Positions 17,757 to 27,769 of a stretch of 64,000 nt of DNA are shown here, one piece after another. The stretch is from Cyclobacterium sp. SYSU L10401 (GTDB lineage Bacteria; Bacteroidota; Bacteroidia; Cytophagales; Cyclobacteriaceae), in assembly GCF_010993705.1 (NCBI RefSeq), contig NZ_WOFO01000001.1, positions 186,001 through 250,000 on the forward strand, written 5' to 3'. Within the stretch, counting starts at the first letter, position 1. Every line of letters starts with the position of its first letter. The translations under genes and the position numbers were made by a program. A model generated the notes under the pieces. That model was not told where the DNA came from, did no database searches, and saw only the letters and a list, made by a program, of their open reading frames with translations.

Positions 17757-18381
17757 GCACGAAACGGTCTTCCGATTCCTGCGGAATGACATCTATTACA
17801 TTGGCCAACACCAATTTTACCAAGGTCCTGGACGCAATATAAATGGGGATTTTGGCCATGACCATGTATTCTTTCAGGGTGATGTGAGATCTGACAGCGA
17901 GCTCTTTCATTAGGAGTTCTTCTTTTTTACCGTATTTGAAGATGATATCTTCCTGCCTTTGTTTGCGCTTCATGATTTCCCACATCTCCCTGCTCGCCTG
18001 AATGCTTTTATCGGCTACCCTTATATAGGCCTTTTTTCTATTTTCATCCCAAATGAAATGAGGACCTGATGTACTCTTCTGAATTTCATAGACCGCAACC
18101 CCTTTTTTAGGGTTGAGGTGTACCACATGTTTTTTTAGGTGAATGACCGGCAAGATCAATTCCTGAATGGCTTTATCCATGGCGTACACCTCCTCTTCAA
18201 TATATCGTTGCCCGCTTACCGTGCCGTCATCATCTACTCCGATGAGTAGGTGCCCTCCCTCCGTATTGGCCATGGCCACAATTTCTTTAACGATTTTCTC
18301 AGGATGAGCTGCTTTTTTTTTGAACTCCACATGCAGTCCTTCTCCCTTCCTGGCTATCCTCCCAATTTCCTGAATTGTCAT
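17746..18381 (-). CDS. AlbA_2 (Schlafen-like) domain protein
   Basis: 211 residues. Residues about 10-125 form an AlbA_2 / Schlafen-type putative nucleic-acid-binding domain: EGLHVEFKKKA, VAMANTEGGHLLIGVDDDGTV and a segment with GVAVYEIQKS, followed by KKAYIRVADKS. The rest (about 135-211) is helical and may contain a winged-helix-like part (RSHITLKEYMVMAKIP). Larger relatives combine the domain with helicases or HTH_24 domains; here it stands alone. It lies 6 bp after the outer-membrane barrel gene that overlaps uvrB, so it is probably co-transcribed with uvrB. Role unknown; a link to nucleic-acid processing or regulation is an inference. Confidence 0.82.
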   Translation of the reverse strand: MTIQEIGRIARKGEGLHVEFKKKAAHPEKIVKEIVAMANTEGGHLLIGVDDDGTVSGQRYIEEEVYAMDKAIQELILPVIHLKKHVVHLNPKKGVAVYEIQKSTSGPHFIWDENRKKAYIRVADKSIQASREMWEIMKRKQRQEDIIFKYGKKEELLMKELAVRSHITLKEYMVMAKIPIYIASRTLVKLVLANVIDVIPQESEDRFVPKQ

Positions 18382-18387
18382 TGCCTT

Positions 18388-18828
18388 TCATTTTATTAAA
18401 ACTGCCAGTGTTATCCTTGCCCCAAGGGTCCGGTTTTGCAGATAATAATCTGCCATACCTTCCAGCCGCATCCTATAGGTGAAATTATAGGTATAGCCAG
18501 CTCCCAGTCCCAGGTCAGCGTTGTTACCTATCAGGGCCCTGGCCCGGATGAAAGCCGACTCCAGGGGGTAAAACCTCAGGCCTCCGGTGATTTGGTTGGC
18601 CCATTGCGTGTTGTATTCGTAGCCTGCTGAAAAAGACAGGTGATGCAGGTGAAAGTAGTTGATTTCAGCACCAAGCTGCGCTTTTTGGAAAATCCCCTGA
18701 ATATCTGACTTGATCATATCCAGCCCCCCACTGATCAGGAAACTGCCTGCTGCCTGCTGGGCATGGACTTTTGTAAATCCGGCAAGCGATATTGATAAGC
18801 AAATAAAGGGTACCAGTATTCTCCTCAT
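18388..18828 (-). CDS. Small outer-membrane beta-barrel-like protein of unknown function
   Basis: 146 residues: a signal peptide (1-23, ending KVHAQ) followed by alternating polar/aromatic-hydrophobic beta strands ([20 protein letters not shown] and later [13 protein letters not shown]) and a hydrophobic last strand. This suggests a short porin-like barrel; no family is recognised. Its ATG overlaps the uvrB stop as ATGA, and a GGAGG ribosome site lies within the end of uvrB, so the two genes are coupled although they act in different compartments. Confidence 0.75.
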   Translation of the reverse strand: MRRILVPFICLSISLAGFTKVHAQQAAGSFLISGGLDMIKSDIQGIFQKAQLGAEINYFHLHHLSFSAGYEYNTQWANQITGGLRFYPLESAFIRARALIGNNADLGLGAGYTYNFTYRMRLEGMADYYLQNRTLGARITLAVLIK

Positions 18829-20864
18829 GATGAGCCTCCGTTCAAGGTTTCCAATCTTTTCTTAATTCCCATCCATTCGTCCCTTAACCGTGCGGCTTCC
18901 ATGAAATTCAATTCTTTTGCCGCTGCCTCCATTCTTTTCTGGGTTTGCCTGGAAAGCTTTTCCAGCTTATCCTTGCTCAGGTATTGGATGATGGGATCTG
19001 CTGCTACATCTACCTCCTCAGGATTGTTTTCCACATAAATTTTTGCGTTTCTTTTGCTGTCAGCGACCTTGGTTTGTCCCATGATCCTGTCATGAGATTT
19101 AATGACTGTTTTGGGAGTAATGCCATGGGCTTCATTGTAAGCCTTCTGCCGCTCCCTTCGCCGATTGGTTTCATCGATGGCTAGCTGCATGCTATCCGTG
19201 GTTTTATCAGCGTACATGACCACTTTTCCGTATTCATTTCTGGCCGCCCGTCCAATGGTCTGAACCAGACTCCTTTCATTTCTCAGGAACCCCTCCTTAT
19301 CGGCATCCAGAATGGCCACCAAGGCTACCTCGGGCAGATCCAAGCCCTCCCGCAACAAATTAACCCCTACCAGCACATCGAATATACCCAACCTCAATTC
19401 TCTCAATATCTCTACCCGGTCAAGCGGCTTCACTTCTGAATGAATGTACCGGGATTTGACACCCACCTTGGCCAGGTATTTGTCCAGCTCCTCTGCCATC
19501 CGCTTGGTAAGGGTAGTAACCAATACCCGGAAGCCATTTTTTATGGTTTGGTCAATTTCTTCCAGCAGATCGTCAATTTGATTGCCACTGGGCCGGACTT
19601 CAATGACCGGGTCCAATAGTCCTGTGGGCCGGATGATTTGTTCCACTACTACCCCTTCGGATTTGGTAAGTTCATAGTCAGCAGGTGTGGCGCTGACATA
19701 AATGACCTGGTTGGTCAGGGACTCAAACTCATCGAATTTCAACGGCCGGTTATCCAATGCCGAAGGTAACCTGAAGCCATAATCTACCAGGTTTACCTTT
19801 CGGGACCGGTCTCCTCCCCACATGGCCCTTACCTGAGGCAGGGTGACATGGCTCTCGTCAATGACCAGGAGATAATCATCCGGGAAATAATCCAACAAAC
19901 AGAAAGGTCTGGTTCCCGGTTGCCTGCGGTCAAAATACCTGGAATAGTTTTCTACACCGGAGCAATAGCCCAACTCACGGATCATTTCCAAATCAAACTC
20001 AGTTCGCTCTTTCAGTCTTTTGGCCTCCATTAGTTTCATGTCTTTCTCAAAAAAACTGAGTTGGGACACAAGGTCATCCTGGATTTCATGAATGGCAGTA
20101 TCGATCACGTCCCTGCCGGTAACAAATAAATTGGCCGGGAAGATGGTGATGATTTTCTCGTCAGAAATTTTCTTTCCACTTTCCGGGTCTACCCGCTGTA
20201 TGGCCTCTATTTCGTCCCCCCAGAAAAAAAGGCGGTAAGCAAAATCCCCATATGCTACGAATATATCCACCGTGTCCCCTTTTACCCGGAAGGTTCCACG
20301 GGTAAAATCTGCGGTAGCCCTGCTGTAAAGCACTTCTACCAGTTTGAACAATAACTGATTTCTGGGTATCTTGTCCCCTTCCTGAATCTTGATGACATTT
20401 TTGCCAAATTCTTCCGGGTTTCCAATACCATAAATGCAGGAAACGGAGGCGACCACAATCACATCCCTTCGGCCAGAGAGGAGTGCTGAAGTGGCAGATA
20501 GTCGCAGTTTCTCTATTTCTTCATTAATCGATAAATCCTTTTCTATGTATGTTCCGCTGGTAGGAATAAATGCTTCCGGCTGGTAATAGTCGTAGTAACT
20601 GATAAAATACTCCACCGCATTATCCGGGAAAAACTGTTTGAATTCGCCATAGAGCTGGGCAGCCAAGGTCTTGTTGTGACTCAGGACCAGGGTAGGCTTT
20701 TGCACCTCCTGGATTACATTGGCAATGGTAAAAGTTTTGCCCGATCCTGTTACCCCCAAAAGTACCTGCGCCGGCTCACCGGAATTGATCCCTGATACCA
20801 GGTTTTTGATGGCTGTAGGTTGGTCACCTGTAGGTTCGTAATCCGAAATGATATTAAAATCCAT
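18825..20864 (-). CDS. uvrB: UvrABC excinuclease subunit B
   Basis: 679 residues. The Walker A motif is [10 protein letters not shown] (37-46); [13 protein letters not shown] gives Walker [14 protein letters not shown] belongs to the beta-hairpin used for damage verification, and helicase motifs [14 protein letters not shown] and QTIGRAARN follow. The C-terminus has the UVR (UvrC-binding) helix pair around [18 protein letters not shown]. It loads on damaged DNA with UvrA in nucleotide excision repair. First gene of a minus-strand unit with a small barrel protein and an AlbA_2 protein. Confidence 0.98.
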   Translation of the reverse strand: MDFNIISDYEPTGDQPTAIKNLVSGINSGEPAQVLLGVTGSGKTFTIANVIQEVQKPTLVLSHNKTLAAQLYGEFKQFFPDNAVEYFISYYDYYQPEAFIPTSGTYIEKDLSINEEIEKLRLSATSALLSGRRDVIVVASVSCIYGIGNPEEFGKNVIKIQEGDKIPRNQLLFKLVEVLYSRATADFTRGTFRVKGDTVDIFVAYGDFAYRLFFWGDEIEAIQRVDPESGKKISDEKIITIFPANLFVTGRDVIDTAIHEIQDDLVSQLSFFEKDMKLMEAKRLKERTEFDLEMIRELGYCSGVENYSRYFDRRQPGTRPFCLLDYFPDDYLLVIDESHVTLPQVRAMWGGDRSRKVNLVDYGFRLPSALDNRPLKFDEFESLTNQVIYVSATPADYELTKSEGVVVEQIIRPTGLLDPVIEVRPSGNQIDDLLEEIDQTIKNGFRVLVTTLTKRMAEELDKYLAKVGVKSRYIHSEVKPLDRVEILRELRLGIFDVLVGVNLLREGLDLPEVALVAILDADKEGFLRNERSLVQTIGRAARNEYGKVVMYADKTTDSMQLAIDETNRRRERQKAYNEAHGITPKTVIKSHDRIMGQTKVADSKRNAKIYVENNPEEVDVAADPIIQYLSKDKLEKLSRQTQKRMEAAAKELNFMEAARLRDEWMGIKKRLETLNGGSS

Positions 20865-20919
20865 ATAATTTTAATTTACTTAAATACAACGCCTGGAAGG
20901 CAGGTAATAGTTTTCGGGA

Positions 20920-22143
20920 TCAGGTACTTTTACCGAACCGGTTGAATATGTTCAGGTTATAATACAAGAAATTGGTGCGCAGAATAATGATAAGCAGTAA
21001 AGGCAAGATACTGGGATGGAAGGACTGAAAATTCAGTATCCAAATGACCAGGGCCAAATCAGCAAGGATCATGGCCCCTAACAACAATTTCCTGACCATT
21101 CCCTGTAGGGGCTGTAGGCCCAGCTTTATAGCCAGGAAAAGGTGCAGCGGAAAAGCCCAGAAGATATTCCAGTTGTTCTTGGTTTGGGAATGCTCGGTGA
21201 AAAACCATAGGAAAAGCAACAGGAGACCCAGTAAGCCCAAGGCCGTGAAAAGTCCAATGTCAATGCCTATATAAAGCCTTTTCTTTTTAAAACCCAGAAA
21301 AGTGAGCAATCCTGCGGCAATGGCCAGGGACCAAAATACCACATAGGGATTGAAAAAGATCCAGCTTTGAGCCCTTGCGTCTGGAAAATCATAAATGGTA
21401 TTGTTTTGACGGACCAATGGCCTTTCCGGTCCATCACCGATGATGCTGGCCCTTTGGAAAGCAGCTTCCAGGTAATCGGGCAAAAACATTTTTTCCTTTT
21501 CATTGGCTCTCCGGTCTATGACAGCTCCCAGGGCCAGGTCAATGCCCAGGTCGGACCAGGGAAGGGGATATACATATTCATCAATGAGGTTTCGAAAGCT
21601 TTTTTGGGATTCCCCCTCTTCTGGCAGGTTCCATTTGAGTGAGGAGCCCAGAACCTCCTCCATCATTTCCCTGATTCTGGTGGAGCAGTTGTCGAAGAAA
21701 AAGTCGTAGCGGTACTTCCGGTTTTCAGGGCGGTAGTTTTCCTTCAAAAAGGCCACCAGCGCCCTGGATTGTTGGTCAGAGAGATTCAACTCCTGCTCGC
21801 GTACATTCCTTTGAAAATAATTGTATTCGTAAAGGAAATTTTCGGTAGTGGTAAGTGACAATTGGTAATCCAGCGTCCTGCGGACAAACTTGACATAAAA
21901 GAAAGGCGTGTTGAAATCGAAGGTGCCGTAATTGAAAACCAGGTCCTGCCCTGAACCCTGATCCCGGACCCGGATGGCACTGTGCCCAAAGGTAGAATAC
22001 AACTCATCTCCTGGATCACAGGTGAGCAGGCTAACCTGGTATTGCTGTGCCTGAGAAGGCAAAGCAGCTGTCATCAGCAGAAAAAGAATAATGCTGAATA
22101 GTATATTCTTTAGCAAGGCTAACGGATAAAAAGCAAGGTGCAT
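20920..22143 (-). CDS. DUF4105 (Lnb N-terminal-like) periplasmic/membrane protein
   Basis: 407 residues. A signal peptide (1-33, ending SQAQ) leads a DUF4105 domain (about 35-270) with DPGDELYSTFGHSAIRV and FFDNCSTRIREMMEE, whose conserved Cys/His suggest an NlpC/P60-like thiol fold. About five hydrophobic segments (residues 270-400) anchor the C-terminus. Relatives form the N-terminal part of some lacto-N-biosidases, but the enzymatic role in Bacteroidota is unknown. Separated from uvrB by 55 bp and divergent from the T9SS protein gene. Confidence 0.87.
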   Translation of the reverse strand: MHLAFYPLALLKNILFSIILFLLMTAALPSQAQQYQVSLLTCDPGDELYSTFGHSAIRVRDQGSGQDLVFNYGTFDFNTPFFYVKFVRRTLDYQLSLTTTENFLYEYNYFQRNVREQELNLSDQQSRALVAFLKENYRPENRKYRYDFFFDNCSTRIREMMEEVLGSSLKWNLPEEGESQKSFRNLIDEYVYPLPWSDLGIDLALGAVIDRRANEKEKMFLPDYLEAAFQRASIIGDGPERPLVRQNNTIYDFPDARAQSWIFFNPYVVFWSLAIAAGLLTFLGFKKKRLYIGIDIGLFTALGLLGLLLLFLWFFTEHSQTKNNWNIFWAFPLHLFLAIKLGLQPLQGMVRKLLLGAMILADLALVIWILNFQSFHPSILPLLLIIILRTNFLYYNLNIFNRFGKST

Positions 22144-22176
22144 AGGAATAGATCAGATAAAACCAATAAGACGAGA

Positions 22177-22184
22177 CAAATTTA
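22177..22184 (-). promoter_or_regulatory. Possible -7 promoter box for the DUF4105 gene
   Basis: Minus-strand TAAATTTG, 33 bp before the start codon, fits TAnnTTTG. No clear TTTG partner upstream. Confidence 0.33.
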
Positions 22185-22354
22185 CTGGATTAATTCAGTT
22201 TTCCGGTAAAGGGATGGGGAAAACCTGAACTGAGCTTTTGGTATGAAATTATTGGTTTAAAACAAAAAAAATGGATTTGGTATAAAAATATACGAATTAC
22301 ATCCTTTGAAAATTGTTGGAGTTTATTTATTTTTATTACCTATTCATTTTAAAT

Positions 22355-24700
22355 ATGGATATTTTTTATAAAATAGGATCCCTCATTAATCTTTACTGGC
22401 ACTATTTGGTTGAGTGCGGTTGGATAGTTGCTTTGCTGGTGGTTTTGGTGTTTTCAGCAGAGGCGCAGATTCCGCTGACTACCCAGAGCTATACATCCAA
22501 CCTGCCTGAGGGAGGCGTTGGCGACTGGGATGATCCGGCTACCTGGTTGGTCTATAATGGTACGGAATGGGTAGGGGCCAGCATTCCTCCCAACAGGGAT
22601 CATGATGTGTTTATTCAAAAGAAAAATGAAGTGAGATTGGTAGGAAACGAGGAGGTAAATAATCTTCACTTGTTTGGTGCGACCGATGCAGGGAAAAAAC
22701 TAAACCTTCAATCCTTTGACTTGCATGTTTACGGCGGTCTTCACAGTTTCGATGTAGCCGGGGATGAATTTATCCTTTTTGGAAGTGCCTGGTTGGGAGA
22801 TGACTGGATTTATCCTGAAACAGGCAGAATTGTATTCAAGGGAGATTCAAGGATTGTAGTCGACAGGAACTCCTGGAGCGGACAAAACCTGGCGAGCAGA
22901 TTTGCCGTGGTATTTGATCCAAACCCTGGAGAGGAACTGGTGGTAAATGCGGTGTTTAAAGCCAGCAGTTTTTTGATACAGAGTGGTACGGTAAGACAAA
23001 CAGTTAATACCGATGGAGCTCCTGCCTCATCCACTTTTTCATTTACAACAGACGATGTATTTGGTACCGAGGATTTTGGTGAATTTCGAATAGCTTCCGG
23101 GGCAACACTTATTTCCGAAGCCACGAGTGAATTTAATCAATTGATCAGAAGGTCAGAAAATAAGCCTGCCAGTTCATTTATTCTGGAGGAAGGAGCAAAC
23201 CTGGTGTTGCTGGGAGAGGAGCCAGAGATTGATGCGGTCAATGTGGTTTTGGATGGGACTGTATTTTACGCCGGCGAGGGGGCGTCGCAGCAATTTTTAC
23301 ATTCCACCATGGCTGCGTCCCAATCAGACTTTCTGTACCAGAATATTTATTTCCAAGGGATTGCTACCAAAAACCTCCCGGAAGCGCTTTCGGTGCGGGG
23401 CGATCTGGTGTACCAAAGTGGGGGGCATGTGAACGGAACCGTTACCGAACTGCAATTGACCGGAAGCTTTGATCAGGAGTTTAATTTACCAGGGCTGGAA
23501 TTGTCCGGTCTGTTGTTGGATAAGGCATCGGGCACGGTGAATATAAGACATGGATTGACCATTTACCAATCTTTTCATCAGGTAAGTGGGGATGTGGATT
23601 TTCATGATCAGGCCCTAATCCTGGATTTCGGCCCCACCGGTACATACACTTACGCTGGGGGAAATTGGTACAACCTGGGCCAATTGCAATACGAAAACCT
23701 TCCTTTGACTTTGGGAGCCATCAATGCTACTTTCCCCATTTTTGATACCTGGCTGGATGCCCCCCGACATTTCTTACTCGAGGGAAATTTATCGGCTGCC
23801 GGGCATTCATTGGAATTGGGATTTACAGAAGCTCCGGGCGTAACTTATGACCCGGAATTTACCGATGAGGGAGAGGCGGTGGTATACCATTTAAATAGCT
23901 TTTTCGAGCTGAACCTTTCCGGAACGGATCCGGCGCAGCTTAATGCCTGGATATTGGCAGAGGACCTGGCTGTACAGGACATCAATCACCTGAGGATAGT
24001 TGGTCCCGGAGAGGAAGCCATAGGAGATCATGTACCTGCTTCTCTAAAAGGAGAAATGCTTTGGGCAGGCAGGCTTTTTGATTTTAATGAAGCTCAGGAT
24101 CGGTTTCTGACCATTGGCAGTACAAGCGAACTAAGTGTATTGCCGCTGGAATGGCTGGGATTTGAAGCGGCATTGGTTGGGGACAGGGTGGTGCTTTCCT
24201 GGGAGAGTACATCTGATGAGCAGGTACTTTATACCGTAACACGGACAAATGGAGATGAGCTTGAATTTTTACCCATAGGTCATTTTCAGGAAAATCAGCC
24301 TGGAATTATCATCCGTTTTGAAGACCCTGAATTCCCTAAAGACCAGCCTTTTTGGTTCTATCAGGTAATGGCAGAAGAAGGCCAAATGGAAACCAGCTTC
24401 AGTCCCGTGGTCAGGATTTCAAATCCTTTTTATGACAGGCAGGTTCCCGGTATCCATCCCAATCCCTATCGATCAGGTTCCATTAATGTTAATTTAGGTA
24501 GTTGGACCTCACTGGACATAACCGCTATAAAGGTGTGGAACATGAAGGGAGTGGATTACAAAACTTTTATTTTTGAGCAAGACTTTCACCCCTTGATTTT
24601 AGAAAGTCAATTGAGATTGCTTCCAGTAGGAAATTACCTGATTCAGCTCCAGGGTCCGGGAAAAATTCACACACTAAAATGGCAAAAGCTAAACCCTTAA
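22355..24700 (+). CDS. Large secreted protein with T9SS sorting domain
   Basis: 781 residues from ATG 22355 (an upstream in-frame TTG at 22313 is less likely). A long n-region precedes the signal core WIVALLVVLVFSAEAQ. The body is beta-rich and Asn/Gly/Asp-rich, with a start (DWDDPATWLVYNG) typical of surface proteins carrying a 'G8/parallel beta' like repeat region. The end, from about residue 698 (IHPNPYRSGSINVN), is a T9SS type A sorting domain with final ...LIQLQGPGKIHTLKW, directing export and cell-surface attachment. No catalytic motif is seen. It may be an adhesin or a structural surface protein. Confidence 0.83.
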   Translation: MDIFYKIGSLINLYWHYLVECGWIVALLVVLVFSAEAQIPLTTQSYTSNLPEGGVGDWDDPATWLVYNGTEWVGASIPPNRDHDVFIQKKNEVRLVGNEEVNNLHLFGATDAGKKLNLQSFDLHVYGGLHSFDVAGDEFILFGSAWLGDDWIYPETGRIVFKGDSRIVVDRNSWSGQNLASRFAVVFDPNPGEELVVNAVFKASSFLIQSGTVRQTVNTDGAPASSTFSFTTDDVFGTEDFGEFRIASGATLISEATSEFNQLIRRSENKPASSFILEEGANLVLLGEEPEIDAVNVVLDGTVFYAGEGASQQFLHSTMAASQSDFLYQNIYFQGIATKNLPEALSVRGDLVYQSGGHVNGTVTELQLTGSFDQEFNLPGLELSGLLLDKASGTVNIRHGLTIYQSFHQVSGDVDFHDQALILDFGPTGTYTYAGGNWYNLGQLQYENLPLTLGAINATFPIFDTWLDAPRHFLLEGNLSAAGHSLELGFTEAPGVTYDPEFTDEGEAVVYHLNSFFELNLSGTDPAQLNAWILAEDLAVQDINHLRIVGPGEEAIGDHVPASLKGEMLWAGRLFDFNEAQDRFLTIGSTSELSVLPLEWLGFEAALVGDRVVLSWESTSDEQVLYTVTRTNGDELEFLPIGHFQENQPGIIIRFEDPEFPKDQPFWFYQVMAEEGQMETSFSPVVRISNPFYDRQVPGIHPNPYRSGSINVNLGSWTSLDITAIKVWNMKGVDYKTFIFEQDFHPLILESQLRLLPVGNYLIQLQGPGKIHTLKWQKLNP

Positions 24701-24809
24701 ACCCGAAACAGCCATTACGGATCTACTGGGTTAAAAAAATGACAGGTTTTTTATGACCGAATAGGCATTTAGCGGAATATGCTGTAATTTTTGGATTCAT
24801 TTTCAAATC

Positions 24810-26132
24810 ATGATGACTTTTGTATTTGTCGCCCTTAGTATTCTGTTGCTGGTTTTGATGATCATTTGGATAAAGGTGGAGCCTTTTATCGCATTTTTGA
24901 TTACTTCCATCGTTGCCGGATTGTTTTTGGGGATCCCTCTGGAGGCCATCGCCTCTTCCATACAGGATGGAATAGGGGATTTGATGGGAGCACTGGTAAT
25001 TGTCATTACCCTGGGAGCCATGATGGGCAAAATCGTAGCCGATAGTGGAGCTGCGCAAAGGATTGCCCTGTTTCTGATGGGTCAATTCGGGGAGAAGCGG
25101 GTGCACTGGGCCATAGCTTTTACCGCATTTATTGTGGGCATACCCTTGTTTTTCAATGTGGGGTTTGTTTTGCTTGTCCCATTGGTGTTCTCCGTTTCCT
25201 ATCAGTATAAGATACCAGCCATGGCCATAGGAATTCCCATGCTGGCAGCCCTTTCGGTAACCCATGGTTTGTTGCCACCCCACCCGGGGCCGGTGGCTTT
25301 GGTGGCTCAATTTGATGCAGATATGGGTACCACTTTGATTTATGGGTTTATCCTGGCCATACCCATGGTGATTTTAGCTGGTCCATTGTTAGGGAAATGG
25401 CCTTATTTTCAAACCATGCAGGTTAAGCCCTTGCAGGTATTTAGTGCCAAACCCAAGCCGGTAGAAGAACTGCCGGGCTTAGGAAATAGTCTTTTCACTG
25501 CTTTGCTTCCCGTGTTTTTACTGATTACCTTATCCCTGATTAAACTGAATGTCGGGGAAGCAAGCAGTGCTTATGGTTTTTTGATCTTTATTGCAGATCC
25601 CAATGTGGTGATGTTGGTGTCTTTGATTTGGGCTACCTTCAGTTTGGGGATTGCCAAGGGGGTAAAAATTAGCAGCATCATGGAGGGCTACTCGGGAGCT
25701 GTCAAAGACATTGCTTTGATTTTGTTGATCATTGCCGGAGCCGGAGCATACAAGGAGATTTTGGTAGATAGTGGGGTAAGTAGTCAGATTGGAGCCTCAC
25801 TGGAAGAGTTGCCAGTAAATCCATTACTTTTGGGATGGCTGATTGCAGCTGTCATTCGGATATCCGTAGGATCGGCGACGGTAGCTGCTCTGACAGCAGC
25901 CGGCATCATAGCCCCTCTGGTGACCACAGGCGTGACCGACCCTAATTTAATGGTGTTGGCCATTGGAAGTGGCAGCCTGATTTTTTCCCATGTCAATGAT
26001 GGTGGGTTTTGGCTGGTCAAGGAATATTTTAACCTGAGCATCAAACAGACCTTTCTATCCTGGACTTTGTTAGAGACAATAGTTTCGTTTCTGGGATTAG
26101 CAGGGGTTTTAATGATAGATTTATTTGTTTAA
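24810..26132 (+). CDS. GntP family permease (candidate D-serine/hydroxy-acid transporter)
   Basis: 440 residues, very hydrophobic, about 12 membrane helices. Family motifs are present: GALVIVITLGAMMGKIVADSG, GIPLFFNVGFVLLVPLV, SVTHGLLPPHPGPVALV and FSHVNDGGFW. GntP proteins are proton symporters for gluconate and related acids, but the family also includes E. coli DsdX, a D-serine permease. Since the next genes encode RidA, a D-serine dehydratase-like enzyme and an M19 dipeptidase, with gaps of 17, -1 and 28 bp, D-serine or another small D-hydroxy amino acid is the best guess for its cargo. First gene of that operon. Confidence 0.92.
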   Translation: MMTFVFVALSILLLVLMIIWIKVEPFIAFLITSIVAGLFLGIPLEAIASSIQDGIGDLMGALVIVITLGAMMGKIVADSGAAQRIALFLMGQFGEKRVHWAIAFTAFIVGIPLFFNVGFVLLVPLVFSVSYQYKIPAMAIGIPMLAALSVTHGLLPPHPGPVALVAQFDADMGTTLIYGFILAIPMVILAGPLLGKWPYFQTMQVKPLQVFSAKPKPVEELPGLGNSLFTALLPVFLLITLSLIKLNVGEASSAYGFLIFIADPNVVMLVSLIWATFSLGIAKGVKISSIMEGYSGAVKDIALILLIIAGAGAYKEILVDSGVSSQIGASLEELPVNPLLLGWLIAAVIRISVGSATVAALTAAGIIAPLVTTGVTDPNLMVLAIGSGSLIFSHVNDGGFWLVKEYFNLSIKQTFLSWTLLETIVSFLGLAGVLMIDLFV

Positions 26133-26149
26133 TAGTTAACAATAAAAGA

Positions 26150-26623
26150 ATGGAAATTATGTCAGCTGAAGGAAAATTAAAAGAAATGGGTCTGGTATTG
26201 CCTCCGGCACCCCCTCCGGGAGGGGTCTACCGTCCAATAGTCATTACAGGTAACCTCCTGTATCTGTCAGGCCATGGTCCGGTACTTGAAGACGGGACGC
26301 TGATCAAAGGAAAGGTAGGTATCGATTTGGATAAGGAGCAGGGCAAAGCAGCTGCCAGACAAGTGGCCCTTACCATGCTAGCTACCCTTCAGACCCAGTT
26401 GGGAAGTATAAATAAAGTCAAGCGGGTAATTAAGGTGCTGGGAATGGTTAACAGTAGTTTGGATTTTGAAGACCATCCCTACGTCATCAATGGCTGTTCA
26501 GAACTTTTCAGGGATATTTGGGGAGAAGAAAATGGTATCGGATCCAGGAGTGCAGTGGGTTTTGGGTCTTTGCCCGGAAATATTTCTGTAGAAATTGAAG
26601 CCACCTTTGAACTGAACCAATAA
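26150..26623 (+). CDS. RidA family enamine/imine deaminase
   Basis: 157 residues of the YjgF/YER057c/UK114 fold. Seen are LYLSGHGPV (RidA counterpart SGQxP), and the C-terminal signature with the catalytic Arg in GSRSAVGFGSLPGNISVEIE. RidA hydrolyses 2-aminoacrylate and similar enamine/imine products released by PLP-dependent dehydratases. Placement directly before a PLP D-amino-acid dehydratase-like gene (overlap TAATG) fits this role. ATG 26150 is used; ATG 26159 is also possible. It belongs to the longer RidA subgroup (about 150 residues) rather than the 128-residue E. coli type. Confidence 0.9.
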   Translation: MEIMSAEGKLKEMGLVLPPAPPPGGVYRPIVITGNLLYLSGHGPVLEDGTLIKGKVGIDLDKEQGKAAARQVALTMLATLQTQLGSINKVKRVIKVLGMVNSSLDFEDHPYVINGCSELFRDIWGEENGIGSRSAVGFGSLPGNISVEIEATFELNQ

Positions 26624-27741
26624 TGTTTATGAATGAACAATGGTATGCCCTCAACCACCCGGAAAACATAGATAGCCCGGCACTATTGGTGTATCCCGAC
26701 AGGGCAAAAGAAAACATACAGCGGGCCATTGATGTGGTAGGCTCCCCGGATCGCTTACGTCCACATGTAAAGACCAATAAGTCCATAGAGGCTTGTCAGA
26801 TGATGATGGAAGCAGGAATAAAGGCATTCAAAGGGGCCACTATAGCAGAAATTGAAATGTTGACCCAGGCTGGAGCCAGAGATATATTGTTGGCTTATCA
26901 GCCGGTAGGTCCAAAAATTGATCGTTTTTTGCGCCTGGTAGAAAGCCATCCGGATATTCAATTTCATTGCCTGACAGACAATGAAATGGCGGCTAAATCC
27001 CTATCATTAAAGGCCCAGGAAAAAGGTATATTGGTTTCGGTATATATTGACCTGAATGCAGGAACCAATCGGACGGGGGTAAAGCCCGGAGAAAGTGCAG
27101 AGACACTTTTCCATGCTGTTTTAGCCCTAAAGGGCTTGCAAATCAAGGGTTTTCACCTGTATGACGGGCATTTGAGAAATCCTGTCTTTACTATCCGAAA
27201 AGAGGAATGTGATACGGGTTTTGCACCCATTGCGGCCATGCGTCAAAAATTGGAGAAGGAGCATGGGCTTACCTTGGAAGTCATTGCGGGTGGTACCACC
27301 ACTTTTCCGATCCATGCCAAAAGGGAGCGGGTGACCTGTGGTCCCGGTACTTTTATCTATTGGGATGATGGCTATTCCGGCACCCTGCCCGAACAGGATT
27401 TTTTGTTTGCTGCGCTGCTGCTAACCAGGGTAGTTTCTTTTCCGGCTGAAAACCTGATCTGTGTAGATTTGGGGCATAAAGCCATCGCCTCGGAGAATCC
27501 ACTGGAGAAAAGGATTCGCTTTCTGAATGCCAATGACCTCACGCCGGTAAGTCAAAGTGAAGAACATTTGGTGTTACAGACGCCTCCGGGTCATGATTAC
27601 CAGATTGGAGATGTCTTGTACGGCGTTCCTTATCACATTTGTCCCACGGTTGCCTTGCATCAGGAAGTTGTCCTGATCCGGGATGCTGAGGCAGTGGGTA
27701 GCTGGAGGACTGTTTCCAGGGACCGAAGAATTTCAATATAA
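26623..27741 (+). CDS. D-serine dehydratase / D-threonine aldolase-like PLP enzyme
   Basis: 372 residues of the alanine-racemase-like fold III class. The PLP lysine is Lys50 in RPHVKTNKS, and a C-terminal His338-x-Cys340 pair in YHICPTV matches the zinc site of eukaryote-type D-serine dehydratase (DSD1). Such enzymes convert D-serine to pyruvate and ammonia through aminoacrylate, or cleave D-threonine to glycine and acetaldehyde. The start ATG overlaps the RidA stop (TAATG), so the two are translationally coupled. Which reaction dominates cannot be decided from sequence, but the RidA partner favours dehydration. Confidence 0.88.
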   Translation: MFMNEQWYALNHPENIDSPALLVYPDRAKENIQRAIDVVGSPDRLRPHVKTNKSIEACQMMMEAGIKAFKGATIAEIEMLTQAGARDILLAYQPVGPKIDRFLRLVESHPDIQFHCLTDNEMAAKSLSLKAQEKGILVSVYIDLNAGTNRTGVKPGESAETLFHAVLALKGLQIKGFHLYDGHLRNPVFTIRKEECDTGFAPIAAMRQKLEKEHGLTLEVIAGGTTTFPIHAKRERVTCGPGTFIYWDDGYSGTLPEQDFLFAALLLTRVVSFPAENLICVDLGHKAIASENPLEKRIRFLNANDLTPVSQSEEHLVLQTPPGHDYQIGDVLYGVPYHICPTVALHQEVVLIRDAEAVGSWRTVSRDRRISI

Positions 27742-27769
27742 TGTTTGCAATCAATTTAATTCAAGATCC

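Noticed and set aside
22237-22283. Direct repeat TTTGGTAT at 22237-22244 and 22276-22283 before the T9SS protein gene
   Set aside because: Only 8 bases in AT-rich sequence; may be chance, and no regulator is known to fit.
24723-25310. Minus-strand open frame of 195 codons rich in His, Gln, Asn, Gly
   Set aside because: Antisense shadow of the GntP permease gene; low-complexity look results from the hydrophobic codons on the other strand.
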